Shown: in pieces, positions 45,291-54,701 of the stretch
Position numbering within the stretch: position 1 is the stretch's first letter
Layout: the number at the start of each line of letters is the position of its first letter
Assembly (NCBI RefSeq): GCF_040126175.1
Contig: NZ_CP155828.1
Coordinates: 186,001 to 250,000 of the forward strand
Source: Candidatus Phytoplasma solani
Lineage (GTDB): Bacteria > Bacillota_I > Bacilli_A > Acholeplasmatales > Acholeplasmataceae
DNA length: 64,000 nt
Direction: 5' to 3'
Translations under genes and position numbers: made by a program
The notes under the pieces: model-generated
What the model saw: only the letters and a program-made list of their open reading frames with translations
What the model was told of the DNA's origin: nothing
Databases searched by the model: none

Positions 45291-45506
45291 ATGTCTACTT
45301 GGTCGTCTTTAGGACTTTTTATTTTAGGACTTTTAATAGGTGGTGCTTTAGGAGCTTTTTTCATGTTTCGTTGGTTTAAAAACTATTTACAAAAAAATCC
45401 TCCCATTAATGAAAGACAAATTAAAGAAATGTTTCGTCAAATGGGGCGCACTCCTTCTGAAAAACAAATTCGCCAAATCATCAATAGCATGAAACAAGTT
45501 AAATAA
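45291..45506 (+). CDS. yneF: small membrane protein of the YneF/UPF0154 family
   Basis: 71 residues from ATG 45291 with AAAAGGAGT 8 nt upstream (an upstream in-frame start lacks one). One N-terminal membrane segment (LGLFILGLLIGGALGAFFMF) then RWFKNYLQKNPPINE and the family tail MFRQMGRTPSEKQIRQIIN. Function unknown across Firmicutes and Mollicutes. Confidence 0.92.
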   Translation: MSTWSSLGLFILGLLIGGALGAFFMFRWFKNYLQKNPPINERQIKEMFRQMGRTPSEKQIRQIINSMKQVK

Positions 45507-45511
45507 AAAAA

Positions 45512-45850
45512 ATGACACCACTACTACCATATTTAATTATTATTTTAACTAGCATTATTTTTTTAATAATGAATTATTTTTATCAAAAAAACGTTAAAAC
45601 TAAAATTAAAAATTATTTAATAGTTTGTGGAGAGTTAGAAAAAGAAATTTTAAAAAGTTTTGTCAAAGAAAAAGAAAAACCCTTTTTTTTAACAAAAGAT
45701 GCTAATATTACTAAAAATTTATTAAATTTAAATATTATTTTTATAAAAAAAGTTATTTTTAACCAAAAATACAATAGTTATGTATTAAATCCTTTAGTGA
45801 GAAAAATTATCAACAAAAATAATGTTTTAAAAAAAAATTATTTATTATAA
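45512..45850 (+). CDS. hypothetical protein with N-terminal membrane segment
   Basis: 112 residues, 5 nt after yneF. One membrane helix (about 6-22, PYLIIILTSIIFLIMNYF) then a short basic domain with YLIVCGELEKEIL and YNSYVLNPLVRKII. No clear ribosome-binding site beyond the A-rich junction; probably translated with yneF. Family not recognised. Confidence 0.6.
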   Translation: MTPLLPYLIIILTSIIFLIMNYFYQKNVKTKIKNYLIVCGELEKEILKSFVKEKEKPFFLTKDANITKNLLNLNIIFIKKVIFNQKYNSYVLNPLVRKIINKNNVLKKNYLL

Positions 45851-46248
45851 GAAACCGGAAAAATATACAACTACTCAAAAACAAAAAATTTTAAAAAAAC
45901 ATTAAAGACAAAATATTAAAATTTTTAAAACTTTGTTTTTTCTAAGTAAATCTATTTTTGTGGTTTAAACAAACATAACTTTCGATTTAAAAAAATTTTC
46001 TAATTGTTAAATTAACAATATTTATTAAAAATATCTTCTAAAAAAATATAGTAATTCAATAAAAATATTTGATATCGCTTAGAAAGAATAATTTGCTAAG
46101 GTTTTGATTTGTTTTTTAGTTTTTTTTGATTTGGTAATTTTAATTATTTAATTTAACAACAATAAGAAATTAATGGATAGCTACTAAAATTTAATTAAAA
46201 AAGTTTTTTTAAATATATTAAATAATAATTATTTGATAAAATAAAATA
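45851..46248. other. intergenic upstream of rnpB
   Basis: About 400 bp of AT-rich DNA with no gene. TAAAAT at 46237-46242 may be the -10 of rnpB although it is close to the proposed 5' end; no good -35 is seen. Confidence 0.45.
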
Positions 46249-46641
46249 GGTCAATGGAAGGTGATCGAGGTTTGAAAAAATTTAATTATTTTTTTAAGCT
46301 TAGGAAAGTCCATGTTAGCACATGCTGCGATTGCATGTAGTGTTTGTGTCTAAGGAATAAATAACTTAGAGTGCTTTAAAAAGAAAGCAACGGCGTTTTT
46401 GATTTCTAAGGATTTATCTTGTTTAAATTTATGAAATGAAAACTGAAAGTGTCACAGAGACGAGCTAATTAGAAATAATTAGGTGAAACGCGATAAACCC
46501 CTCAAGCTAACAACCCAAAAAAAATGGTAGGGGCATGTAAGTCAACAAAAATGAAGTTAGATTTACACTACTTTTTGAGTAGAAGATAAATGATCACACT
46601 TGTTTTTAACAAGAACAAAACATGGCTTATGCACATTGACC
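46249..46641 (+). ncRNA. rnpB: RNase P RNA
   Basis: Catalytic RNA that trims tRNA 5' leaders. The ends form a perfect P1 helix, GGTCAATG (46249) with CATTGACC (46641). The conserved core blocks are in order: AGGAAAGTCC (about 46302-46311, P4/P5 side), CAGAGACGAGC and GGTGAAACGCG, AACCCC-TCAAGC with GGTAGGGGCA, AGATAAATGATCAC and ACAAAACATGGCTTAT (3' P4 side). Length about 393 nt. A T-rich stretch follows and may terminate it. The protein partner is rnpA at 54702. Confidence 0.93.
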
Positions 46642-47975
46642 AATTTTCTTTTTTTAAAACTTTCCAATAACATAAAAATTAAAGGTTATTGTTATTTTTT
46701 ATCTTTTAATTTTTTGCATTAAAAAAAGTTAAAATGTTGCAGTGACTATGTTTTTTTAAACTTTTTATTAAAATTATAAAAGTTATTAATAATATTAAAT
46801 TTGATTGTGACTTTTTATTACCAAGATTATTTTTTAGATTTTAGCAATTTTTTATGCTTAAATGAATAATAATAAGTTTTTTTTCATCTATTCTATTTCT
46901 TTTTTTATTCTTTTCTTTGCTTGGGCAAAATATTTTTTATAAAATTTTATATTTTGCATAATAACTTAATATATTTTTATCTCTTTTTAACTATTAACAA
47001 TACCTTTCTTAACTTTTTGATAGTTTTTTATGTTATCTTAATGTTTAATATTTTTGATTTTTATCAGCTTATATTTTTGTGTAACTTTGAATTTTTTTAT
47101 GTTATAACACTATTGATATATATATATATATATTATAATTGGTTTTAAATATTTTTTTTATATTTCAAAAAAATAAATATATGAATCATAAAAAAAGTAT
47201 TGAATTTTTTTATTTAGAAAGTAACTAACTTAAAAAAAGTATTATCGTTAGACTTTATTTTTACTCTATGATCAAGATGAATGAGTCAATAAATTTTTTT
47301 GTTTTTTTTAAAATGTTTTGCATTATATTGTGATTACTGGACTAAATTATTTTAATTGTTTTTGTAAAAGATTATAAGTTTTAAAAAAACAAATATACTT
47401 CAAAAAAACAACATCATATGGTATATTTAAATTTATATCTTATTTTAAAAACTTTTATGATTTTGATTGTCTTTGAATTGTCCTTAGTTAAAAATTATAT
47501 AATAAATAAAATAAAAATTATTTTTTTTATTTTTGTTAGATTGTTTTTTTAAAAGGTAATGTTATATTATTATTTTAATTTTTATTATTGGATTTTTTTA
47601 GAAATTTAATATCAAGTTAAATGTTAAAAAAATTAACTAAATATATTAATTGATCTTGGAGTATAGCAAATTAAAATTATTCAAGAATTAGAATGACAAA
47701 CCCTTAAAAATATCAAAGCAAAATTATAATATTTCCTCTATTTTATTAAGTTATTATAACATTAAAAAACCTAGTATTTAATTATAATTAAAAAAAGTCA
47801 TTTATCATTTTACTCAATAATTTTATAATTTTTTTAGTATTAGAATAATCTTTTTTTAATTGCCTAAAAGTTAATTTTTGTTTTTTTTCGATATTTCAAT
47901 TTTTTCTAAAGTTTTGGAACAGTGCAAGCCTTAGTATCCATTATTTATTAACTTCAAGAAAGATTCTTTAACCTT
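46642..47975. other. 1.3-kb AT-rich gap, no gene supported
   Basis: Extremely AT-rich, with a short (TA)n run at about 47117-47132. A 75-codon frame (46921-47148) is all Phe/Ile/Leu/Tyr with no ribosome-binding site and looks like chance. At 47650-47730 a broken frame reads IDLGV, stop, QIKIIQELE, stop, QTLKNIKAKL, perhaps a dead gene. No RNA gene was recognised. Confidence 0.4.
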
Positions 47976-48965
47976 ATGAATATTACAATTATTGGCGGTG
48001 GTGCTTGGGGTGCTACTTTAGCTCAAGTTTTGACTGATAACAATCATCAAGTTTTAGTTTATGAACTTAACGAAAACTACATTAAAACTATCAATCGAGG
48101 CAAACATCCTATTTTTAACCTTCCTTTAAAAAATGTTAAAGTTGTTTCCAATTTACAAGAAGCTTTGTTGCATTCTGATTTGTTAGTTTTAGCGGTCCCT
48201 GTAAAAGTTATGCGACAAGTTTTACAACAAATTGCTTTGCTTGTTAAAACTCCTAAATCTTTTGTTAACGTTTCTAAAGGGATTGAACCATTAACTTTTT
48301 TTCGGGTTTCTCAAATTGTTAAACAAGTTATTCCAGTTATTCTTTTGAAAAATTACGCTTCTTTGATGGGACCGTCTCATGCTGAAGAAGTTATCTTAAG
48401 AAAATTAACTCTTTTGACTGCTGCTTCTTCTGATTTGTCTTTTGCAATGGAAATCCAAAAAATTTTTTCTAACTCCTCTTATTTCAAAATTTATACTTCT
48501 TCTGATTTGATTGGTAATGAAGTTTGTAGTTCTTTTAAAAACGTTTTAGCTTTAATTAACGGTATTTTAGTAGCTAAAGATTTCGGGATCAATTCTCAAG
48601 CCGCTTTAATGAGTCGTGGTATTGCAGAAATGTCTCGTTTAGTTGCTTTTTATCATGGTAATTATGAAACAGTTTTAGGACTTCCTGGTTTAGGTGACTT
48701 AATTGTTACTGCTTTTAGTTCATATTCAAGAAATTTTAATGCTGGTCAAAAAATTGCTTCAGGAAAAACTTACCATCAAATTATTGAAGATTCTATTCAA
48801 GTAATTGAGGGATTTCAAAGTCTTACTGCTTTTTACCAATTGCAATTAAAACATCACCTTAATTTACCACTCGTTCATGCAGCCTATCAATTAATTTATG
48901 AGTTTAAGCCTTTTGAACTTGTTTTTGTTGAGTTAATGCAACGACCTTTTACAAATGATTGTTAA
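47976..48965 (+). CDS. gpsA: glycerol-3-phosphate dehydrogenase (NAD(P)+)
   Basis: 329 residues. Rossmann start ITIIGGGAWGATLAQVL, then LVLAVPVKVMRQVL, VNVSKGIEP, MGPSHAEEV, SSDLIGNEVCSSFKNVLAL (catalytic Lys) and GLPGLGDLIVTAFS with RNFNAGQ. Converts DHAP to glycerol-3-phosphate for lipid synthesis, linking glycolysis to cdsA. The upstream signal is weak (GAAAG 15-20 nt away). Confidence 0.95.
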   Translation: MNITIIGGGAWGATLAQVLTDNNHQVLVYELNENYIKTINRGKHPIFNLPLKNVKVVSNLQEALLHSDLLVLAVPVKVMRQVLQQIALLVKTPKSFVNVSKGIEPLTFFRVSQIVKQVIPVILLKNYASLMGPSHAEEVILRKLTLLTAASSDLSFAMEIQKIFSNSSYFKIYTSSDLIGNEVCSSFKNVLALINGILVAKDFGINSQAALMSRGIAEMSRLVAFYHGNYETVLGLPGLGDLIVTAFSSYSRNFNAGQKIASGKTYHQIIEDSIQVIEGFQSLTAFYQLQLKHHLNLPLVHAAYQLIYEFKPFELVFVELMQRPFTNDC

Positions 48966-49005
48966 AAAAAATACAAAAATAAATAAAATAATTATTTGTT
49001 TTTGC

Positions 49006-49033
49006 TTGCAAATCTTTTTTTTGATGTTATAAT
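49006..49033 (+). promoter_or_regulatory. promoter of the HU gene
   Basis: TTGCAA, 16-nt spacer, TATAAT, with TG before the -10 (TGTTATAAT); 34 nt before the start codon. Confidence 0.6.
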
Positions 49034-49066
49034 AATTACGTAATTTAAAAGAAAGGAATGAACAAA

Positions 49067-49351
49067 ATGAACAAGTTAGATTTTTTAAAAAAATTAGCAG
49101 AAAAACATGATATTAGTCAAAAAGAAGCTGATAGATTTTTGAGTAGCTTTATTGAAGTTATTTCTGAAAATCTTCAATTGTTTGAAGAAGATGAAAAACT
49201 GACTTTAACTGGCTTTGGTACTTTTGAAGTTAAACAAAGAAGTGCTCGTCAAGGTAAAAACCCAAGAACTGGCAATTCTATTGATATTCCAGCTAAAAAA
49301 GTTCCCGTTTTTAAATTTAGCAAAAGTTTCAAAGATGTTTTTATTTCCTAA
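49067..49351 (+). CDS. hup: HU-family DNA-binding protein
   Basis: 94 residues from ATG 49067, 9 nt after AAAGGA; an ATG at 49058 abuts the ribosome-binding site and is unlikely. Conserved LTGFGTFEVKQRSARQGKNP and RTGNSIDIPAKKVPVFK (beta arms with the intercalating Pro) and FKFSKSFKDVF. Bends and compacts DNA. Own promoter and terminator, so a single-gene unit. Confidence 0.94.
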   Translation: MNKLDFLKKLAEKHDISQKEADRFLSSFIEVISENLQLFEEDEKLTLTGFGTFEVKQRSARQGKNPRTGNSIDIPAKKVPVFKFSKSFKDVFIS

Positions 49352-49387
49352 AAATAATAATCATTAATTTTTGAATATTTTTTCGAT

Positions 49388-49420
49388 AAAAAAACAAACT
49401 AAAAAAAGTTTGTTTTTTTT
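49388..49420 (+). terminator. rho-independent terminator after HU
   Basis: AAACAAACT-AAAAAA-AGTTTGTTT stem followed by TTTTT. Confidence 0.85.
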
Positions 49421-49500
49421 ATTGTTATATTCTTTTTCTCTTATATGATTTTTATATGTTTTGTAGACAAATTTTTGTTTTTAAAGAAAGTAGGTTATCT

Positions 49501-49713
49501 ATGGTTAAAACTTTTACAAAAACTTATTTAATTGGGCAAAGAGCAAGAGTTGAAAACGAAAAAGAAATAGCAGTTATTACCCGTATTGATTTTGAAAGAG
49601 GATTTATTTATTTATTGTTTAAGAGATTGCGAGAAGAAAAATATCCTTTCCCTCAAGCTTTAGAACAAAACCTGATTAAACCAATAATGTCTAAACAACA
49701 AAGAAAATCTTAG
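49501..49713 (+). CDS. small conserved-looking protein with a KOW/Tudor-like fold pattern
   Basis: 70 residues from ATG 49501, preceded by AAAGTAGG; upstream in-frame codons lack a signal. The pattern GQRARVENEKEIAVITRID, then FIYLLFKRLREEKYPFPQAL, EQNLIKPI resembles small beta-barrel domains attached to helicases and nucleases (the YPFPQAL...LIKPI ending is typical), but here stands alone. Nucleic-acid binding is a guess. Confidence 0.65.
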   Translation: MVKTFTKTYLIGQRARVENEKEIAVITRIDFERGFIYLLFKRLREEKYPFPQALEQNLIKPIMSKQQRKS

Positions 49714-49780
49714 TTTTAGTAAAAAATTAATTAAGTAATTATTTTTTGAATATTTTTTTTATTAAAAAAAAGGAAATTAT

Positions 49781-50704
49781 ATGTCTATTAAAAAGAAAAT
49801 CAAAAAAATAGTTTTTCGTAATTATTTTAAAAACCCTGATATTGTTTTCCTTTTTTTAATGATTTGTATTTCTTTAATGATTCTTGTTTTTTTTAATGAT
49901 TTTAAAAAAGTGTCAGAAGGAGAAAGAAATTATTTTAATTATAAATATGAACCTCCTGAATTTATTGAAGATAATGGATATTTAGATTATAGCAAAAATG
50001 GTTATTATCCAGGGCATCAAACTTTTATTAAAATGATTTTTTATTTTACTTATCAAAGCAATTTATTTGTTTTAATTGTCTATGTTTTGTTTTTTACAAA
50101 GGCACGTAATCAAGATTGGTATCCTTATCTTGTTTTTGTTTGTTTAATTAGTATTTTGGCGACAGGAATTATTTATCACATTGTTATTGATAAATTTCAA
50201 CATTTCAAAACATTTAAATGGGAACTTTCTTATATTATTTCACATTTGCAACATACTTTTGTTCCTTTAATTTATTTATATTTTTATTTTTTTGTTAATA
50301 CTTTTGCTATCCCTTATAAAAGAATGTGGATGGGTTGGCTTCATGCTTTGGTTTATATGTTTTGTTTTAGTTTATATAGTCGTTTAAGTATGAATTCTTA
50401 TTATAAGAAATTTAAAAAAGATAAACCAATTGTCGAAAGTCAAGAAGAAGCAAATGAAAGAGATCCTTTTAAGATATTCCCTTATTATTTTTTTTCTCCT
50501 TTTCGCCCAGATAAAAAGAAAGAATATGAAAGTTTAGGAAAAAAACGATATCGTTTTTTGTATAAGGGATATGGAATTGTTTTTAAATTATTTTTGCTTC
50601 TTTTTCTTTTTATCTCTTTGATGACATATTTTCTTTTATGGTTTAAAAAAAGAATGATTCACAAAAAACAAAAAAAAGCAACCATAATTTTTTATTTTGG
50701 ATAA
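49781..50704 (+). CDS. multi-pass membrane protein, Pr6Pr-like
   Basis: 307 residues with about seven hydrophobic segments. The pattern FTYQSNLFVLIVYVLFF, then AIIYH-type TGIIYHIVI, SHLQHTFVPLIYLYFYFF with a conserved His is that of Pr6Pr/DUF1600-type membrane proteins of Mollicutes and Actinobacteria, related to FAR-17a/AIG1 hydrolase-like proteins. A hydrophilic Lys-rich loop (about 210-255) precedes the last segment. AAAAGGAAA precedes the ATG. Function unknown. Confidence 0.7.
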   Translation: MSIKKKIKKIVFRNYFKNPDIVFLFLMICISLMILVFFNDFKKVSEGERNYFNYKYEPPEFIEDNGYLDYSKNGYYPGHQTFIKMIFYFTYQSNLFVLIVYVLFFTKARNQDWYPYLVFVCLISILATGIIYHIVIDKFQHFKTFKWELSYIISHLQHTFVPLIYLYFYFFVNTFAIPYKRMWMGWLHALVYMFCFSLYSRLSMNSYYKKFKKDKPIVESQEEANERDPFKIFPYYFFSPFRPDKKKEYESLGKKRYRFLYKGYGIVFKLFLLLFLFISLMTYFLLWFKKRMIHKKQKKATIIFYFG

Positions 50705-50709
50705 AAATT

Positions 50710-50718
50710 TGATATAAT
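50710..50718 (+). promoter_or_regulatory. extended -10 promoter of rpmG
   Basis: TGATATAAT, 41 nt before the rpmG start codon. No convincing -35. Confidence 0.5.
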
Positions 50719-50758
50719 AATTATATGTTACTTTAATTGTTAAGGAGGATAAAATAAT

Positions 50759-50908
50759 ATGCGTGATTTAGTAAAATTAGTTTGTACTGATTGTAAAAGA
50801 GAAAATTATCATACTGATAAAAACAAGAAAAAAAATTCCAATCGTTTAGAATTAAAAAAATATTGTCCTTTTTCTAGAAAACATATTTTACATCGTGAAA
50901 AAAAATAA
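50759..50908 (+). CDS. rpmG: 50S ribosomal protein L33
   Basis: 49 residues, [55 protein letters not shown] lies 8 nt upstream. The first zinc-type Cys pair (CTDC) is kept but only one Cys of the second pair remains (YCPFSRKH), so this is an intermediate between the C+ and C- forms and may not bind zinc. Confidence 0.93.
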   Translation: MRDLVKLVCTDCKRENYHTDKNKKKNSNRLELKKYCPFSRKHILHREKK

Positions 50909-51007
50909 TTTTTTGTTTTTATTATTAAAAATATTTGCTTTTTTCAAATATTTTTATCATTTTTCATCTTTTTAATATCAAATCATCAATAGGGAGATAA
51001 TCTTTTT

Positions 51008-52270
51008 ATGTTTTTGCAAAATAGAAAAAATTTGATTAAAAAAATGAAACCAAATGCAGTTGCTTTGTTTTATTCTGGTAAAAATATTGTTAAAAGCACT
51101 GATCAATTTTTTCCTTTCGAAGTTAATCGTAATTTTTATTATTTAACAGGGATTAATCAGCCAAATTCTATTTTATTAATCAAAAAAACTCCTTATGATT
51201 GTCAAACTTTTTTATTTTTAGATGATCGTGATCCGCAAAAAGTCTTGTGGGATGGCGTTTTTTTAAGTTTTACTGAAGCTTCAAAGATATCTTGTATTAA
51301 AGAAAGTAATATTAAAAAAAATAACATTTTTAATTCTTTTTTATTAGAAATAATTAACCCTTTAAGAAGTTCTTTTGTTTTTTCTATAGATATTTTTTAT
51401 TTTGATTTATTAAGTCAGTATCATACCTCCGCACAAGAAAAGAGTCAGGCTTTAACTTTTTGTCAAAAACTTTTGTCTTTGTATCCTTTTTTAAAAATTG
51501 AAAATAGTTCACCTTTTTTACTGTCTTTGCGTCAATCTAAAAGTGTTTATGAACAAAATCAAATCAAAAAAGCTTTAGAAATCAATGAAAAAGCTTTAAA
51601 TCAACTAATAACTAAAATAAGACCTTTAACTAACGAAAACGATATAGCCGCTTTCTTTCATTATTTTTTAGAAAAAAATCAAACTAAAAAATCTTATGAT
51701 ACTATTGCTGCTTCAGGAAAAAATGCTTTAATTTTACATTATATTCGTAATTGTTCGCAGTTAATGCCTAATGAAGTTTTGCTATTTGATGCAGGGGTTA
51801 ATTATAATCATTATTCTTCTGATATTACTCGCTGTTATCCTATTAGTGGTGTTTTTAACCCTTTACAAAAACAAATTTATAATTTGGTTTTAAAAGCCAA
51901 CAAAGAAATTATTGCTTTTGTTAGGCCGCATCGCACTTTCACTCAATTAAATCACTATGGCAAAAATATTTTAGCAGAAGGTTTAAAAGAATTATCTCTT
52001 TGGAAAAACGATGACCATATTGATAATTATTGTTATCATGGTTTAAGTCATCACTTAGGTTTAGATCTTCATGATGCGTGTAATCATTCTGATATTATTG
52101 GAGAAAACAGTGTTATTACTGTTGAACCAGGTCTTTATTTAAAACAATTTAATCTAGGCATTAGAATTGAAGATAATATTTTGGTGACTAAAGATGGCTC
52201 CATTAATTTATCTCAAAAAATACCTAAAGAAATTACAGAAATTGAAGCTTTAATGAAACCCCTTTGTTGA
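51008..52270 (+). CDS. pepP: M24 aminopeptidase (Xaa-Pro aminopeptidase type)
   Basis: 420 residues. An N-terminal aminopeptidase-P domain (NRKNLIKKMKPNAVALFYSG, NRNFYYLTGIN) is followed by the pita-bread catalytic domain with two-metal ligands LLFDAGVNYNHYSSDITRCY (Asp, Asp), HGLSHHLGLDLHDA (His), VITVEPGLYL (Glu) and GIRIEDNILVT (Glu). Removes N-terminal residues before proline, likely in the breakdown of peptides imported by Dpp. AGGGAG about 10 nt upstream. Confidence 0.92.
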   Translation: MFLQNRKNLIKKMKPNAVALFYSGKNIVKSTDQFFPFEVNRNFYYLTGINQPNSILLIKKTPYDCQTFLFLDDRDPQKVLWDGVFLSFTEASKISCIKESNIKKNNIFNSFLLEIINPLRSSFVFSIDIFYFDLLSQYHTSAQEKSQALTFCQKLLSLYPFLKIENSSPFLLSLRQSKSVYEQNQIKKALEINEKALNQLITKIRPLTNENDIAAFFHYFLEKNQTKKSYDTIAASGKNALILHYIRNCSQLMPNEVLLFDAGVNYNHYSSDITRCYPISGVFNPLQKQIYNLVLKANKEIIAFVRPHRTFTQLNHYGKNILAEGLKELSLWKNDDHIDNYCYHGLSHHLGLDLHDACNHSDIIGENSVITVEPGLYLKQFNLGIRIEDNILVTKDGSINLSQKIPKEITEIEALMKPLC

Positions 52271-52294
52271 TGGTTTTTTAAAACATTATTTTTC

Positions 52295-52368
<74 letters not shown>

Positions 52369-52454
52369 TTTTATTATTTTTAAAAGTTTTATTCCTTTAA
52401 CTTTAAGTTCTCTTAAGATTAAAAAAGTGTTAATGTTGCAAAACAATTTCATCA

Positions 52455-52546
52455 GGAGCAGTACTCAAGCGGCTATAAGAGGCGTCCCTGCTAAGGACGT
52501 AGTCCGAGAAATCGGTGCAAGGGTTCGAATCCCTTCTGCTCCGCCA
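52455..52546 (+). tRNA. tRNA-Ser (GCT)
   Basis: Acceptor GGAGCAG / CTGCTCC, anticodon GCT at 52490-52492, long variable arm (GTAGTCCGAGAAATCGGT region), T-loop TTCGAAT, encoded CCA. 92 nt. Confidence 0.95.
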
Positions 52547-52757
52547 TAATCACTTTTATTTAATTTTTAATTGATTTCTAAATGACCTTATTTCATTTTT
52601 CAATTATTTTTTTTAAACTTTATTAATTTCAATAAACCTGATCAAAGAGTTTTTTGACTCTTTAAAAAAATAAATATTTCAATAAAATTATTGTTTGACT
52701 TAATTTTTTAATTATTTATTTTTTTATTTAACGGCAATTCCCCTTTTTTAAAAAAAA

Positions 52758-52766
52758 TGATATAAT
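52758..52766 (+). promoter_or_regulatory. extended -10 promoter of proS
   Basis: TGATATAAT about 70 nt before the proS start. Confidence 0.5.
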
Positions 52767-52835
52767 AGTAAGAACTAAAAATCTTCCCAAAATTTTTTTA
52801 TCTTCAAGAAATAGCTATATAAAGGTTATATAAAA

Positions 52836-54260
52836 ATGAAAGTAATCAAACGAGTGACAAAAGTTACTCCACGTTTATCTGATTTTGGTAAATGGTATAC
52901 AGATATTTGTTTAAAAGCTGAATTAATAGCATATTCAGAAATTAAAGGATTTATTATTTATCTTCCTTATGGTTATTCTTTGTGGGAACATATTCAAAAA
53001 TATCTTAATTGTGAATTGCAAAAAATAGGGCATCAAAATGTCTATTTTCCGTTAGTCTTTCCTAAAAAACTTTTTCAAAAAGAAAAAGATCACATTCAAG
53101 GTTTTTCTCCAGAAGCAGCTATGATTACTTCCGTTGGTCAAAAAGAATTATCTGACAAACTTGTGATTCGTCCAACTTCAGAAGTTTTATTTTCTCAATA
53201 TTACGCTAAAATTATTAGCTCTTATCGAGATTTGCCTAAGTTATATAACCAATGGTGTAATGTCGTTCGTTGGGAAAAAACAACTAAACCTTTTTTGCGT
53301 GGCAAAGAATTTTTATGGCAAGAAGGACATACCGTCCATGCTACAAAAAAAGAAGCTATTGAACAAGCTTTATCTATTATTGAACTTTATCAAAAATTAG
53401 GCAAGGAACTTTTAGCTCTTCCTTTTGTTTGCGGTCAAAAAACTGAAAATGAAAAATTTTCTGGAGCTTTAACTACTTATTCTATTGAAGCTTTAATGTA
53501 TGATGGTCAATCTTTACAAGCAGGTACCTCTCATTATTTAGGAACTAATTTTGCTAAATCATTTAAAATTAAATTTCAAGATCAAGATTATCAAAATAAA
53601 TATGTTCATCAAACTTCTTGGGGGGTTTCAACTCGTCTTATTGGTGCTTTAATTATGGTTCATAGTGATGATGAAGGTTTAATTTTACCCCCTTATATTG
53701 CCCCTATTCAAATTGTTATTATCCCTTTGCAACCGAAAAATTTATTGGTTCAATTAGAAGCTAAAAAAATATTTGATGATTTAAAAACAACTTATCGCGT
53801 TCATTTAGATTTACAAGATAAAACTTCTGGTTGGAAATTCAATCAATACGAACTTAAAGGGGTTCCTTTGAGAATTGAAATTGGTGCTCGCGATTTAGTC
53901 AAAGATGAAGTAACTATTTTTCAAAGATATAATGGTTCTAAATACAGTCTTAAAAAAATAGATTTAAAAGAAGAAATACCTAAATTATTAGCAAACATTC
54001 ATCATAAGATGTATTACATTGCAAAAAAACATTTAGAATCTCATCGCAGACAAGCAACTACTTATCAAGAGTTTAAAAAACACCTTCAAAAAGGAGGTTA
54101 TATAGCGATGAGTATTGCAGGTGTTGAAGCAGAAACACAAATCAAAGAAGAAACAGGAGCAACTGCAAGAATTATTTTAGATACTCCTTTAATTACTATG
54201 CACTGTCCTGTCACTTACAAAAAAGCTTTTCAAACTGTTTTATTTGCTAAAGCTTATTAA
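52836..54260 (+). CDS. proS: prolyl-tRNA synthetase (archaeal/eukaryotic-like type)
   Basis: 474 residues, the short form without the bacterial editing insertion. Class II motifs: YGYSLWEHIQKYLNCELQKI, VIRPTSEVLFSQYY (motif 2 region), RWEKTTKPFLRGKEFLWQEG, GTSHYLGTNFAKSF, SWGVSTRLIGALIM (motif 3). C-terminal anticodon-binding domain and the zinc-like terminal domain end in an aromatic residue (AKAY). This type is common in Mollicutes. AAAGG precedes the ATG by about 8 nt. Confidence 0.95.
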   Translation: MKVIKRVTKVTPRLSDFGKWYTDICLKAELIAYSEIKGFIIYLPYGYSLWEHIQKYLNCELQKIGHQNVYFPLVFPKKLFQKEKDHIQGFSPEAAMITSVGQKELSDKLVIRPTSEVLFSQYYAKIISSYRDLPKLYNQWCNVVRWEKTTKPFLRGKEFLWQEGHTVHATKKEAIEQALSIIELYQKLGKELLALPFVCGQKTENEKFSGALTTYSIEALMYDGQSLQAGTSHYLGTNFAKSFKIKFQDQDYQNKYVHQTSWGVSTRLIGALIMVHSDDEGLILPPYIAPIQIVIIPLQPKNLLVQLEAKKIFDDLKTTYRVHLDLQDKTSGWKFNQYELKGVPLRIEIGARDLVKDEVTIFQRYNGSKYSLKKIDLKEEIPKLLANIHHKMYYIAKKHLESHRRQATTYQEFKKHLQKGGYIAMSIAGVEAETQIKEETGATARIILDTPLITMHCPVTYKKAFQTVLFAKAY

Positions 54261-54363
54261 AATTAGTTTTATTTTTAATTTGTTCTAGTTTGTATTTTTT
54301 TATCAAAATATTTTATCAAAATAATTTTTTAAACATTTTATCTTAACTTTTTATTTTTAAATC

Positions 54364-54392
54364 TTGATATTTAATTATAAAAAAGTTATAAT
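54364..54392 (+). promoter_or_regulatory. sigma-70-type promoter of rpmH-rnpA-yidC
   Basis: TTGATA, 17-nt spacer, TATAAT; 37 nt before rpmH. One of the best promoter matches in the window. Confidence 0.75.
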
Positions 54393-54428
54393 TAAGAAAG
54401 TGTGTTTAAATAGAAAAGAGGTTTTTTT

Positions 54429-54563
54429 ATGAAACGAACATATCAACCTAGCAAAATTAAAAGAAAAAGAACTCATGGTTTTAGAGCTAGAATGGCAACT
54501 GCTGGAGGTTGTAAAGTCATTACTCGTAGAAGAGCTAAAGGTAGAGCTCAATTAGCTCTTTAA
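54429..54563 (+). CDS. rpmH: 50S ribosomal protein L34
   Basis: 44 residues: [44 protein letters not shown]. Canonical L34 with AGAGG before the ATG. Usual neighbour of rnpA; dnaA is not in this window. Confidence 0.97.
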   Translation: MKRTYQPSKIKRKRTHGFRARMATAGGCKVITRRRAKGRAQLAL

Positions 54564-54701
54564 TTATAAATTTTTTTTACAATTAAAGAACAACTTAACT
54601 ATTTTTTAGTCTTTTTCTTTTACAAGAGCTTAAATTTTTTTTAACAAATTATTTTTTTGTTTGGTGTGCAAAAAAATTTCTATTTTAGGAAAATTAAGAA
54701 A

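Noticed and set aside
46249-46641. tmRNA or SRP RNA instead of RNase P RNA
   Set aside because: No tRNA-like ends or tag frame; P1 pairing and the AGGAAAGTCC and AACATGGCTTAT blocks are specific for RNase P RNA. No tmRNA or SRP RNA was recognised in this window.
46921-47148. 75-codon plus-strand frame in the gap after rnpB
   Set aside because: Starts with TTG without ribosome-binding site, runs into the TA repeat and has no protein-like composition.
47650-47730. Reading TGA as tryptophan to rescue broken frames
   Set aside because: TAG and TAA stops remain in the same frames, and intact core genes such as gap and alaS use TGG for Trp, so the standard bacterial code applies.
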